Of a stretch of 64,000 nucleotides of DNA, positions 8,825 through 18,113 are shown piece by piece. The notes under the pieces were generated by a model. The model was not told the DNA's origin. It ran no database searches and saw nothing but the letters and a program-made list of their open reading frames with translations. Origin of the DNA: Bradyrhizobium sp. ISRA464 (GTDB lineage: Bacteria; Pseudomonadota; Alphaproteobacteria; Rhizobiales; Xanthobacteraceae). A program made the position numbers and the translations under genes. The stretch covers positions 5,332,001-5,396,000 of the forward strand of contig NZ_CP094526.1 in the NCBI RefSeq assembly GCF_029910095.1, given 5' to 3'. Position 1 is the stretch's first letter, and every line of letters starts with the position of its first letter.

Positions 8825-9984
8825 TCGCGCTTCCCCTTGCTGTGGTAGAAGCGGAATCCCGACATGCAGCCGGCGATCTCCTCCTTGAGAAAGCGGTCGA
8901 CAACGCGCTTGCGTCCGATGGCCCTGCGGAGCAGCCGGTAGGAGTACCATGTCGGAAGATACAGGTACGCGCGCACCCGGTTTTCCTGAAGAGCTGTTCG
9001 CTCATACTGGACCAGCAGCGCCGCGACGTGGCCTCGCATGTAGTAATAGATTTGGCTCGCGAGCCCTTCCATCGTCCGTCGGTGAGAATGGAACGCCACG
9101 GAGGAAGGCGCGTAGCGGCAGGTGTAGCCGTTTACGAGCAAGCGGTACCAATATTCCGAATCCCCGGAGCATCCTGCCTGGCCGACGTCGAGACGTTCAT
9201 CGAACAGACCGATCCGTTCAAATACGTCGCGGCGGAATGCCATGCTGGCCCCGGCGCCAATGTCCCACGCCGGGAACGCATCCCGGCGATGCGACTTGAA
9301 GCATGAGCTGTCGAAGTCCCGCTCCAGGTAACCCTTGCCGAATCCCCAATAGGTCTCGAAGTGCCATTGCGCCTCGGTTGCCAGTTCTGCTGGAAGGACG
9401 AGCCCTGTCACGGCGGCGACCTGCGGCTGATCGAATGCGGCCACCAGTCGCTCCAACCAACGTGGGTGAAGCATGACGTCGTCGTCGGTAAAGGCCACGA
9501 TGTCGCCGGTTGCGCGAAGCACGCCGGTATTGCGGGCGATATCGAGCCCGGGCCGGTCTTCGCGTATGTAGATCACTCCCGCGGCCGACACGACATCGCG
9601 CGTGCGCCGATCTCTTGACGCGTTATCGACCACGATGATCTCACGCGGCCGAAAGCTTTGCCGCGGCAATGACGCGAGGCACGCGGCGAGTTCTTCCGGC
9701 CGGTCCCGTGTACAGATCACCACGCTTGCCGAGACAGTCGGCTTGACCTGCCTTTGCAATTCATCCCCGATAACCTGGAGAAAGTCGGCATCGACGTGAC
9801 CAATGCGCGAGCCGATCTGCCGCCCCTGATGCATCAGCACGTGGCCGATCGGGCGATCCTCGTGCCAGAACACGGTCATGCCCTCGCGCAATTCCGTTCC
9901 GGCGATGTCCGCGGGCGACGTCATCGCGACATGCGCGACCCCCTCGCCTAGCGGCAGGTCTGTGATCGAAGGGAGCATGGCCAT
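8821..9984 (-). CDS. Family 2 glycosyltransferase with N-terminal extension
   Basis: A protein of 387 residues. After about 80 residues of unassigned N-terminal sequence comes a GT2 core with SVVICTRDRPEELAACLASL, VVDNASRD and the metal motif AFTDDDV, followed by a C-terminal part with WDIGAGASMAFRR and GDSEYWYRL, typical of the acceptor side of rhamnosyl/galactosyl GT2 enzymes. The start at 9984 avoids a 28-base overlap with galE that the ATG at 10023 would impose; an ATG at 9978 is also possible. The stop overlaps the next gene by four bases, so the two are probably translationally coupled. A cytoplasmic role in repeat-unit assembly is inferred from the operon. Confidence 0.85.
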   Translation of the reverse strand: MAMLPSITDLPLGEGVAHVAMTSPADIAGTELREGMTVFWHEDRPIGHVLMHQGRQIGSRIGHVDADFLQVIGDELQRQVKPTVSASVVICTRDRPEELAACLASLPRQSFRPREIIVVDNASRDRRTRDVVSAAGVIYIREDRPGLDIARNTGVLRATGDIVAFTDDDVMLHPRWLERLVAAFDQPQVAAVTGLVLPAELATEAQWHFETYWGFGKGYLERDFDSSCFKSHRRDAFPAWDIGAGASMAFRRDVFERIGLFDERLDVGQAGCSGDSEYWYRLLVNGYTCRYAPSSVAFHSHRRTMEGLASQIYYYMRGHVAALLVQYERTALQENRVRAYLYLPTWYSYRLLRRAIGRKRVVDRFLKEEIAGCMSGFRFYHSKGKRE

Positions 9985-9995
9985 TCGTTGCTGGA

Positions 9996-10979
9996 TCAGG
10001 CCGGCGGATGACGGTCCCGCCACTCAAGTGCAGTCTCGATGATAAAGTCGATATCGGATTGCTGCGGCCGCCAGCCGAGGTCTCGCTCGGCCTTCGCAAA
10101 CGATGCAACGAGCCTGGCGGGATCGCCCGCCCGGCGCGCGCCACGGCGCACGACCGGCTCGCTGCGGGCGACACGCTTCACCGCCGCGACCAACTCGAGC
10201 ACGCTGGTGCCGACGCCGGTGCCAAGGTTGAACACGTGAGTGCCACCCCGCTCGAGCAGCATTTCGCCTGCAAGCACGTGGGCTCGCGCCAGATCGTTGA
10301 CGTGGACGTAGTCCCTGACGGCACTGCCGTCAGCCGTTGGAAAATCCGTGCCCAGTATTGTGAATGGCCGATCGGTTCGGCGCGCGGCTTCGATCGCCAG
10401 CGGAATGACATGAGTTTCCGGCTCATGCCGCTCGCCAATTTCACCGTCGGGATCCGCCCCAGCGGCGTTGAAATAGCGCAAGGACACCGATCCGATTCCA
10501 TAAGCCTGACCAAAATCCTCCAGCATTCGCTCGATGATCATCTTCGACCAACCATAGGGGTTGATCGGCGCCTGCGGATGGCTTTCATCGATCGGGACGC
10601 GCTGGGGGACGCCGTAACTGGCACAAGTGCTTGAGAACAGAATATAGCTGCACCCTGTTGCGCGCATCCCGTTCAGCAGCGCTAGCGTGCCGGCAGTGTT
10701 GTTCTCGTAGTAGATCGCCGGGTTCTCGACTGATTCGCCAACATAGGCGAACGCCGCGAAATGCGCGACCAAATCCGGCTTATGCGTCTCCAGCGCCGCC
10801 CGTACCGCGCGTGGATCGCAAACATCGCATTCCACCAGTGGCCCCCAACGCACCGCGGCGCGCCAACCGCGCGAGAGGTTATCGAGCGCCACAACATTCC
10901 AGCCGGCCCTGGCGAATGCCTTGCAGCAGTGAGAGCCCACATATCCCGCACCGCCGGTGACCAGTACTGTCCTGGTCAT
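9996..10979 (-). CDS. galE: UDP-glucose 4-epimerase
   Basis: This 327-residue extended short-chain dehydrogenase interconverts UDP-glucose and UDP-galactose and so supplies galactose for the polysaccharide. The Rossmann motif GGAGYVGS is at residues 9-16, the catalytic serine region FSSTCASYG is near 120, and the catalytic YxxxK pair appears as YGWSK near 147-151. SLRYFNAAGAD and RDYVHVNDLA are diagnostic for GalE. Rhizobia call the EPS-linked copy exoB. It is the first gene of the minus-strand chain, so the operon promoter should lie just to its right. The ATG at 10979 gives the usual family length. Confidence 0.93.
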   Translation of the reverse strand: MTRTVLVTGGAGYVGSHCCKAFARAGWNVVALDNLSRGWRAAVRWGPLVECDVCDPRAVRAALETHKPDLVAHFAAFAYVGESVENPAIYYENNTAGTLALLNGMRATGCSYILFSSTCASYGVPQRVPIDESHPQAPINPYGWSKMIIERMLEDFGQAYGIGSVSLRYFNAAGADPDGEIGERHEPETHVIPLAIEAARRTDRPFTILGTDFPTADGSAVRDYVHVNDLARAHVLAGEMLLERGGTHVFNLGTGVGTSVLELVAAVKRVARSEPVVRRGARRAGDPARLVASFAKAERDLGWRPQQSDIDFIIETALEWRDRHPPA

Positions 10980-11650
10980 GCGGCCTCTCCGGCGTGGTCA
11001 CAACTCACCTTGCTGACGTAACCAGCGATCGCCCTTGCACCTCGTTGGCAAGGTAGCGCGCGCGGCGACCAGGAGAGGCCTCCGCGCACGTACACCGTGA
11101 CGGCCTGGCCTTCGGAAACTGGGAGCACGCTGGAACTCGATAGTCTGATTTGACGCCGAAACTGGATTGGCCTCACTCCCCGCGCAATCGTCTCTTTCAA
11201 AGTGGCTCAGCAGTATTTCCAAGTCGATTACCAATCTATCGATTCAAAATGCGGCTTCTTCGCGGTGAGTGACAAGCAGCGCACGCCACCATGCATTGTG
11301 GACACTCCGGTTCCATGATCGCGGATCGATGGCGCGAAGATCGTGCAAGCTGCTGTGTATATCCTCAGCGTGCGTGTGCCGAAGTTCCACTGCATCAGTT
11401 GCGATGACAGTCAACGCGGCCTGCCGCATCACAAGGCACACACATGCTTCCGATTGAGCAGATTAGATTCATGCCTGCAGTTGCGGCAGCTGCAACCGTC
11501 GAGTTCTATCAAGCGACGGCGATGCGGCCGCGCAATCGCTGATAGTTCCCTCGATTCAGCATATGAGAGAAATAACGGACGGCACGCTCCCGAGCGGCTC
11601 CTGCCAATCCAAGCGATGTCATGCAATCATCACGGAACGCTGGATCCCGC
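10980..11650. other. Intergenic region upstream of galE, no gene seen
   Basis: Between galE and the small lipoprotein gene no reading frame has convincing codon usage or family motifs. It must hold the promoter of the galE operon. A small dyad, CCTTGC-N9-GCAAGG, lies at 11033-11053, about 55-75 bases upstream of the galE start. No clear -35/-10 pair was recognised. Confidence 0.5.
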
Positions 11651-12046
11651 TCAAGGCTTGTGTTCCGCTAGCTCATCGGAGGGGTAGTAGCGCGCCTTGC
11701 GCGCCTCGGACAAAACCTCTCCGGTCGCCGATTTAGCCTGCGCAGTCCATTGGTACACACCCGGGCTGCACGGACCGAAAGTTCGGAAGGTTCCGGACGG
11801 CAGGATGCCGTTCGCTGGAATCGGCAGTTCCTCTCCACCCATCTCCCTGACACCTTGGGTCAGGGTCAACGACAGGCTCTTGGCGCCTGCGGGAACATTA
11901 TGGAGATGAAATTCCGGATTCGGGAAAAGCGTGACGCAACCTTTGGCCCCGCCCCAGGAAAAATCAAGCGTCATCGGATCAGCAACAGCCGCAGAGCAGC
12001 CCGCGAGCCATCCGGCCATGGCGACAACAACGAACCTAGATGACAT
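11651..12046 (-). CDS. Putative small lipoprotein, PEBP-like features
   Basis: A protein of 131 residues starting at 12046, with GGGGG six to ten bases upstream. The N-terminus is a lipoprotein signal with a hydrophobic stretch and the lipobox LAGC near residue 17, so a periplasmic lipid-anchored location is expected. The mature part has VPAGAKSLSLTLTQ and GPCSPGVYQW, which faintly recall the phosphatidylethanolamine-binding (YbhB-like) fold; this is a weak resemblance. An in-frame ATG 14 codons upstream is less likely because it lacks a ribosome site. It is a single gene between two EPS operons, and its link to the polysaccharide is only positional. Confidence 0.65.
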   Translation of the reverse strand: MSSRFVVVAMAGWLAGCSAAVADPMTLDFSWGGAKGCVTLFPNPEFHLHNVPAGAKSLSLTLTQGVREMGGEELPIPANGILPSGTFRTFGPCSPGVYQWTAQAKSATGEVLSEARKARYYPSDELAEHKP

Positions 12047-12534
12047 GGGACCCCCAAAGGATCGATCTGCTCGAAGGGCACACTGCACGCGTCATCCTCT
12101 GTCCCGCCGTGCGATGAGAGCAAGAACAATGTGCAGGCGCGAACGCGGGATCAAGGCACCGTCGCGTAGGCACTCCTTATGTGGCCGCTTTGAGGCAATG
12201 ACGCATGCCTCGACGACTTTTGAGCACGTCATGTGGTGGTCCGTTCGCCGCCACGGGCACTTGGCACCGATTTTGAATTCTCATCGACACAAGAATTTCT
12301 TACTCGTCGAATAGAAGCCGCGATCATGCCTCACTCCGCTGTTGTCCAATATTCGAGCAGAGTGCCTCCGCAACATCACGCGCACGCCAAGTTGCGCTGT
12401 GTTCAACAAGGTTCGAAGTTGAGGATAATGCAAACCGACGACAGACAGCTCCGACCCACCGATGGACCTCGAACGATCTCTCGTGAGAATTTTCGCGACG
12501 GTCGCGCGCCGGTCGCGGGATTGGCGGTGCGGTT
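12047..12534. other. Intergenic region with a possible sigma-54-like promoter
   Basis: No gene is supported here. This is the divergent upstream region of the lipoprotein (minus) and the 12535 operon (plus). At 12261-12277 the plus strand reads TTGGCACCGATTTTGAA, close to the -24/-12 pattern TTGGCAC-N5-TTGCA, but the -12 element has A where the key C should be. The rest shows no convincing promoter. Confidence 0.3.
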
Positions 12535-13749
12535 GTGAAGATCTTCGTGCACGACTACGCAGGACACCCCTTCCAGGTCGATCTCAGCCGCGAATTGGCG
12601 GTCCGGGGGCATGAAGTCAGCCACGCCTACTTCCACGGCGATCTCGGCCCAAAGGGCAAACTAGAGAGATCGTCCGCCGATCCCGCCCACCTCTCCTTTA
12701 CCGGTGTCAAGCTGTCGCGTCCCTACGACAAGGCGTCCTTCGTGCGCCGCCGATTTGACGACGTCGCCTACGGCAAGGCAGTTGCGAAATTGGTGCATTC
12801 GGACAAGCCGGACATCGTGATCTCCGGCAATACACCAACGGAAGCCCAATCGGCCATCGTCAACGCATGCAAGCAGACCGGCACCAAGTTCGTGTTCTGG
12901 GTTCAGGACTTCTACAGCGTTGCGGTGTCGCAGCTATTGCGCAAGAAGCTTGGGCCGCCCGGCGCTATGGTCGGGGCCTACTATCGGTTTCTCGAGCGGC
13001 GCCAGTTTCAGAGCTCCGATGCGGTCGTCGTCATCACGAACGCCTTCTCGCCGCTCGCGAGCAAGTGGACCGGCACTGAAGACAACGTTTTTGTGATCGA
13101 GAACTGGGGTGCGCTGAATGATATTGTTCCTCACCCCAAGGACAACGCGTGGGCTCGCCGTCACGGGCTGCACAACTCGTTCAACTTTCTCTATTCGGGC
13201 ACGCTCGGGCTGAAGCACAATCCTGACCTGTTGGTGCAGCTCGCCAAGATGGTGAAAGGACGTGCCAATGTGGTGACCGTCAGCCAGGGCGTTGGCGTCA
13301 CGCATCTCGAGCAGGCCAAGGCCGAGCTCGGGCTGGACAATCTCATCCTGCTGCCGCTGCAGCCCTTCGCGGATCTCCCGATGGTGCTCGCTACCTCCGA
13401 TGTCGCCGTTGCGACGATCGAACCGGAGGCGGGAATATTCTCGGTACCTTCAAAGGTGCAATCCTATTTCTGCGCCGGGCGTCCTGTGCTGCTTGCAGCG
13501 CCGAAGGAAAATCTCGCTTCTGATCTGGTTCGCCGCAATGGCGCCGGATTAGTCGTTGATCCCGTCGATCAGGCGGCCTTCCTCAAGGCTGCGCTGCGGC
13601 TTCTCGACGACGAAGCCTTGAGAGCAAATGCAGCTGCCAAAGCGAGGTCATTTGCACTCGAAAACTACGACATCAAATCGGTGACCGACCGATTTGAGAC
13701 AGTATTTGACTATGCAATCGGTTCGAAAACTGCGGAAAGGAAAATCTAA
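12535..13749 (+). CDS. Family 4 glycosyltransferase (WbuB-like)
   Basis: This is a 404-residue GT-B enzyme. The N-terminal half begins MKIFVHDYAGHPFQVDLSRE, typical of the acceptor domain, and the C-terminal donor domain carries FNFLYSGTLGLKHNPDLL near 220 and the sugar-nucleotide motif region AGIFSVPSKVQSYFCAGRPV near 297-317. WbuB-type enzymes are retaining transferases that act on lipid-linked O-antigen or EPS intermediates. Its stop shares one base with the next start (TAATG), which implies a two-gene coupled unit with the GDP-sugar epimerase. The donor could therefore be the epimerised GDP-hexose; that is an inference. Confidence 0.88.
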   Translation: MKIFVHDYAGHPFQVDLSRELAVRGHEVSHAYFHGDLGPKGKLERSSADPAHLSFTGVKLSRPYDKASFVRRRFDDVAYGKAVAKLVHSDKPDIVISGNTPTEAQSAIVNACKQTGTKFVFWVQDFYSVAVSQLLRKKLGPPGAMVGAYYRFLERRQFQSSDAVVVITNAFSPLASKWTGTEDNVFVIENWGALNDIVPHPKDNAWARRHGLHNSFNFLYSGTLGLKHNPDLLVQLAKMVKGRANVVTVSQGVGVTHLEQAKAELGLDNLILLPLQPFADLPMVLATSDVAVATIEPEAGIFSVPSKVQSYFCAGRPVLLAAPKENLASDLVRRNGAGLVVDPVDQAAFLKAALRLLDDEALRANAAAKARSFALENYDIKSVTDRFETVFDYAIGSKTAERKI

Positions 13750-14741
13750 TGGCGACAAAGAGCATGTCCACCGCACTGGTCTGCGGCGCGGGTGGATTCA
13801 TTGGCGGGCACCTGGTCAAGCGGCTCAAACGCGAGGGCTTCTGGGTGCGTGGTGTCGACCTGAAATTTCCGCCATTCGCGGAGACCGAAGCCGATGATTT
13901 CGTCGTTGGCGATCTTCGCGACCAGAATTTCTGCAGGCAGATCACCGACCGCAAGTTCGACGAGGTGTATCAGCTCGCCGCCGACATGGGCGGCGCCGGC
14001 TACATCTTCACCGGCGAACATGATGCCGACGTGATGCATAATTCGGCGACCATCAACCTCAACATGCTCGATGCCTGCCAGAAGCGCAATGTGCGCGGCA
14101 TGTTCTATTCGTCGTCGGCCTGCATGTATCCGGAGCATAACCAGAAGGACCCGGACAATCCGAACTGCGCGGAAGATTCGGCCTATCCGGCGGCGCCCGA
14201 CAGCGAATACGGCTGGGAAAAGCTGTTTTCGGAGCGATTATATCTCGCCTACAACCGCAACTACGGAATGCGGAACCGCGTCGCGCGCTATCACAACATC
14301 TTCGGGCCCGAGGGCACCTGGGAAGGTGGCAAGGAGAAGGCGCCCGCCGCGGTGTGCCGCAAGGTGGCCCAGGCTTCCAATCATGGCGAAGTCGAGATTT
14401 GGGGCGACGGCACGCAGACACGCTCATTCCTCTATATCGATGAGTGCCTGGAAGGCACCATTCGCCTGACCCGATCGGACTTCGAAGGTCCGGTCAATGT
14501 CGGATCGGAGGAGATGGTCACAATCAACCAGCTCGTCGATCTCGTATCCGACATCGCCGGCAAGAAGGTGATCAAGAAGCACATTCCGGGTCCGCTCGGC
14601 GTGCGCGGCCGCAACTCGGACAACCGCCTGATTGGCCAGAAGCTCGGTTGGAAGCCGTCCGCGACACTCCGCTCCGGTCTCGAGAAGACCTATGAATGGA
14701 TCGAACGCCAGATCCGCAGCAATACCAGGGCCGCCGCCTGA
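13749..14741 (+). CDS. GDP-mannose 3,5-epimerase-like SDR enzyme
   Basis: A protein of 330 residues in the extended short-chain dehydrogenase family, with the nucleotide motif CGAGGFIGGH near residue 12. Several stretches match the plant GDP-mannose 3,5-epimerase signature from memory: LAADMGGAGYI, YSSSACMYPE, the catalytic YGWEK, GTWEGGKEKAPAAVCRK, DGTQTRSFLYIDEC and HIPGPLGVRGRNSDN. The plant enzyme converts GDP-D-mannose to GDP-L-galactose or GDP-L-gulose for vitamin C and cell walls. Here the product would feed EPS assembly, probably through the coupled GT4 gene immediately upstream. The family call is strong; the exact product is not proven. Confidence 0.88.
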   Translation: MATKSMSTALVCGAGGFIGGHLVKRLKREGFWVRGVDLKFPPFAETEADDFVVGDLRDQNFCRQITDRKFDEVYQLAADMGGAGYIFTGEHDADVMHNSATINLNMLDACQKRNVRGMFYSSSACMYPEHNQKDPDNPNCAEDSAYPAAPDSEYGWEKLFSERLYLAYNRNYGMRNRVARYHNIFGPEGTWEGGKEKAPAAVCRKVAQASNHGEVEIWGDGTQTRSFLYIDECLEGTIRLTRSDFEGPVNVGSEEMVTINQLVDLVSDIAGKKVIKKHIPGPLGVRGRNSDNRLIGQKLGWKPSATLRSGLEKTYEWIERQIRSNTRAAA

Positions 14742-14865
14742 CGGGCGGCCCAACCGGCCGGGGCTCACGAGACGAGGAACATTCGCGCAGACTAGGCTAT
14801 GACCGGCACGATCATTTGCACGACCATTTGGAAGGCTCGATAGGGTAACCGGTGGGAGCTTCGCA

Positions 14866-16737
14866 ATGATTGCAGACTTGATCTACGACGTTGGCCTGCA
14901 CAAGGGCGAGGATGCGGCCTTTTATCTCAAGAAAGGCTTCAAGGTTCTTGGGATTGAGGCCAACCCGGAGCTCGTGCAACACTGCCGGACGCGATTTCGC
15001 AACGAAGTCGCGACCGGGCAGTTGCGGATCATCGAGGGCGCAATCGCGCCGGAGTCCGACGGACCCACCATCACCTTCTACAAGAATTCGGACTCCGTCC
15101 TCTCCACCATCAACAAGAACAGAGCCGAGCGCACCAAGAAATTGGGCCACAAGAGCGAATGCATCGTGCTGCCGCGCATCGACGTTGTCGACGTCTACCG
15201 CTCCTGCGGCGTGCCCTATTTCCTCAAAATCGACGTCGAGGGAGCCGATCAGCTGGTGTTGGAAGGGCTGAAGCAGCAGCCCAACCGCCCGCAATACATT
15301 TCGGTCGAATCCGATAAGATCGACTTTGATGAGGTCGAGGCCCAGCTCGGCCTCTTGCGCGACCTTGGCTACCGGAAGTTTAAGGCGGTGCAGCAGCAGC
15401 GAGTTCCGGGATCACGGGTCGACACCAAGGCGCTTGACGGCTCGAAGGTCGCACATGTTTTCGAAAGCGGCGCGTCCGGTCCGTTCGGCGAAGATCTCGG
15501 CAGTCAATGGCTGGACTTTGACGGCATCGTACGCCGCTACCGATCGATATTCCGAGACTATCGGTACTTTGGCGACGACTCCCTGTTGGCCAAATTTCCC
15601 GTTTTGGCGCTGCCGTTCAAGGCGGTCTACAAGCTCTGCACGGGTCAACGCGGCTCGTTGCCCGGATGGTACGATACACATACATGCCGGCCTGTAGACG
15701 ACGCTCCCGACAAAATCGCGCTCACCCTCCCCGCCTGGCGACGCGCGCAGGACCTGATCGTGGATTCTGATCCAACCAGAGAGATTGACGTATCGATCGT
15801 CATCTGCACGCGCAATCGTGCGAGCCGCCTGTCGGGGACGCTGGGCGCGATGCGGGCGTTGCGTACCGATCACGCTTACGAGGTGATCTGGGTCGACAAC
15901 GCCTCGACCGACGATACAACGGCCGTGCTTCAGCGCGCTTTCGTCAACGACCCGGCTTCAAGATACATCCGCTGCGAGCGGATCGGTCTCGGCGCTGCCC
16001 GCAATCTCGGCTGGGAAAATGCCCGCGGCAGGATCGTCGCCTTCACTGACGACGACTGCTATCCTTCGCCCGACTATGTCGATGCGATCCTCGCGGCGTT
16101 TGCCGATCATCCCGGCGCGGGCGTGATCGGAGGCCGCATCCTTCTCTACAACCCGAACCACGCCAGGATCACGATCGAGGAAAGCGAGGCACCGCGCGTC
16201 TATCCAAAACGGACCTTTGTCAGGGCCGGCACGCTACAGGGCGCAAATCTCGCGTTTCGGCGCGAGGCCCTGCTGGCGATCGGCGGCATAGACCCCGACT
16301 TTGGCGCGGGCACGCGCTTTCCCTGCGAGGACATTGATGCGGTGACCGCAGTGCTGTGGGCGGGATTCGACGCCTGTTACGACCCCCGCCCGACCGTGCA
16401 GCACGATCATGGCCGCGTCGACGCCGACGTGCCGGCGCTGCTCAATTCGTATGATCGCGGCCGCGGCAGCTTTTACGCCAAGTACATCCTGCGGCCCGAT
16501 ACCCGAGCGACCTTCATCCTGCGCTGGCTCAGCTCGACCTGGCGCCGGCGCGACTGGCAAGGGCTTCGTACGCTGCGAACCGAGCTGCGCACGGCAGGCC
16601 AATACGCGATCGCCAAACGGAGATTTGGAGCGCTTGCGCTGGCCGTCCCGCTGGGTCTGGCCGCGCTGGCCGTACAGTCCGTCGTGTCCTTCGGCTTCTC
16701 GTCCGGGCGTCGTCTTTGGGAGACAAGGAGCCGGTGA
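14866..16737 (+). CDS. Fusion: FkbM-type methyltransferase + GT2 glycosyltransferase
   Basis: A protein of 623 residues. Residues about 1-210 form a FkbM-family SAM methyltransferase (LIYDVGLHKGEDAAFYL, LGIEANP, FLKIDVEGADQLVLEGL), which usually O-methylates sugars. After a 100-residue linker comes a GT2 domain from about 305, with DVSIVICTRNRASRL, VIWVDNASTDDT and AFTDDDCYPS, then GANLAFRREALL and an HDHGR motif in the 500s. The C-terminus has a hydrophobic segment (about 590-612). The protein probably adds a sugar and methylates it or its neighbour. A 124-base gap separates it from the epimerase, so it may have its own promoter. The GT2 half resembles the transferase at 18992-19849 (same HDHGR and SFYAKY/AVYAKH features). 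Confidence 0.87.
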   Translation: MIADLIYDVGLHKGEDAAFYLKKGFKVLGIEANPELVQHCRTRFRNEVATGQLRIIEGAIAPESDGPTITFYKNSDSVLSTINKNRAERTKKLGHKSECIVLPRIDVVDVYRSCGVPYFLKIDVEGADQLVLEGLKQQPNRPQYISVESDKIDFDEVEAQLGLLRDLGYRKFKAVQQQRVPGSRVDTKALDGSKVAHVFESGASGPFGEDLGSQWLDFDGIVRRYRSIFRDYRYFGDDSLLAKFPVLALPFKAVYKLCTGQRGSLPGWYDTHTCRPVDDAPDKIALTLPAWRRAQDLIVDSDPTREIDVSIVICTRNRASRLSGTLGAMRALRTDHAYEVIWVDNASTDDTTAVLQRAFVNDPASRYIRCERIGLGAARNLGWENARGRIVAFTDDDCYPSPDYVDAILAAFADHPGAGVIGGRILLYNPNHARITIEESEAPRVYPKRTFVRAGTLQGANLAFRREALLAIGGIDPDFGAGTRFPCEDIDAVTAVLWAGFDACYDPRPTVQHDHGRVDADVPALLNSYDRGRGSFYAKYILRPDTRATFILRWLSSTWRRRDWQGLRTLRTELRTAGQYAIAKRRFGALALAVPLGLAALAVQSVVSFGFSSGRRLWETRSR

Positions 16738-16744
16738 AGCGGAG

Positions 16745-18079
16745 ATGAGGCATGCGACGCGAAGAACGCTGCTCAAGGGCTCGGTCGGACTTGCATTGAC
16801 GACCGTCGGCCCGCTCACGGTCTTCGACACACAGGCGGCGGCGGAAGGAGTATTGTCATTCGGCGACGCCACCATCACCGTGGTGGATACGACGGTGCGA
16901 TCCACCGAGCTCTGGGCGGAAGTGCCCGTCAAGCTCAACGCGCCGACCGCGTGCACGATCGTGCTGGAATACGAGACGCTCAATGGAAACGGAACGGTCG
17001 GCGTGCTGCCCGGCGCGGCGACCGCCGGCGCCGACTTCGTCACGGCTCGCGGCTTCCTGATCTTTCAGCCCGGCGACCAGGTCAAACTGGTGAAGATCCG
17101 CCTTGTGCGGCCGCTTGCGGCGGGCAAGTCAATTGTCTTGCAGATATCGGACTTCGGATATCCGCTGTTCGGTCACGCGCACACCACCGGCGAGGTGAAA
17201 TGGAGCGAGCAGCCCCCGATCGTGGCCTCCTATGCCAATGACGACGTCCCGCTGCCGCCGCTGCCTTCGCACGGCTCAGTGATATTTTCGGATCGTCTGC
17301 TCGATCGCGATTTCGCCAGCGACGACGGGTTTACGCCCAGCGGCACGCCGTGCTGGCAAAGTCGTCTTGTCACCGGACGTCGCCAGGAGGGCAACAAGGA
17401 ATTGGGTTACTATGCCGACCCGGCGCTCAATCCGGAAACCACGGTGTGGGGAATAGACCCGGCAACGGGCTGCCGCTTCATCCAGGCCGAGTATCACAAG
17501 GAGGGGCTATCGGATGGACAGGGCGGCAAACTGGCGCCGGGCTGGCGGAAAGAAACGCCGTTCCGGTTTTCCGCCGCCATGGTGACATCGCGGACCTTGT
17601 TCAACCGCATCACCCTCAACAGTTACGTCGAGTTCAATGTCAGACTGATGAAGGTCGCAGGCAGCTGGCCGGGGCTGTGGTTGCTGCCTGTCACCCCCGG
17701 CTGGCCGCCGGAAATCGATGTCCTCGAGGCCTACATCACCGCATCGCCGCAGTATCGGGAAGACGTCATCTTCTCCAGCATTCACTGGAAGGGCGAGAAA
17801 GGACCCGACGCCCGCGGCACGGCGATGCCGCTCGGCCTGGTCGAAGAGGGCGCCAACCTGTTCTCCCGGTTCAACCGCTTCGGCTGCCTGATCGGGAAGC
17901 AACAGATCGTCTACTACCTAAACGACAAGCCCTATTGCGCCATGCCGAACCTGGTCGGCGCAGGGCCCTGGTACATGCTGATGGACGTTGCCATCGGCGG
18001 TCCGGCGGGCGAGCCGAGCGATCCCAGCGCTTTTCCCGCCAGAATGCATATCGCCGGCGTCAAGGTCATCCAGTTCTGA
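16745..18079 (+). CDS. Tat-exported Calx-beta / GH16 protein
   Basis: A protein of 444 residues. The N-terminus RRTLLKGSVGLALTTVG is a twin-arginine signal, so the protein is expected to be folded before export. Residues about 40-140 look like a Calx-beta domain (VNLSYETL-type strands, FQPGDQVKLVKIRLV). The second half is a GH16 glycanase with PGLWLLP and the catalytic motif EIDVLE near 322-327. The start at 16745 is the ATG eight bases after the preceding stop; the open frame continues upstream inside the FkbM-GT2 gene but without signal or domain character. The role is probably cleavage or transglycosylation of the EPS in the periplasm. A Calx-beta plus GH16 combination under a Tat signal is unusual for an EPS glycanase. 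Confidence 0.85.
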   Translation: MRHATRRTLLKGSVGLALTTVGPLTVFDTQAAAEGVLSFGDATITVVDTTVRSTELWAEVPVKLNAPTACTIVLEYETLNGNGTVGVLPGAATAGADFVTARGFLIFQPGDQVKLVKIRLVRPLAAGKSIVLQISDFGYPLFGHAHTTGEVKWSEQPPIVASYANDDVPLPPLPSHGSVIFSDRLLDRDFASDDGFTPSGTPCWQSRLVTGRRQEGNKELGYYADPALNPETTVWGIDPATGCRFIQAEYHKEGLSDGQGGKLAPGWRKETPFRFSAAMVTSRTLFNRITLNSYVEFNVRLMKVAGSWPGLWLLPVTPGWPPEIDVLEAYITASPQYREDVIFSSIHWKGEKGPDARGTAMPLGLVEEGANLFSRFNRFGCLIGKQQIVYYLNDKPYCAMPNLVGAGPWYMLMDVAIGGPAGEPSDPSAFPARMHIAGVKVIQF

Positions 18080-18113
18080 AGCTTGTCGAGACGAAGACGC
18101 GCGCGCCTCTCGC

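Noticed and set aside
14733..14749. GCCGCC-TGACG-GGCGGC hairpin over the GME stop codon
   Set aside because: Short GC stem expected by chance in this base composition; no T run.
16409..16744. Upstream extension of the Tat GH16 frame
   Set aside because: Overlaps the FkbM-GT2 gene; the twin-arginine signal begins at 16745.
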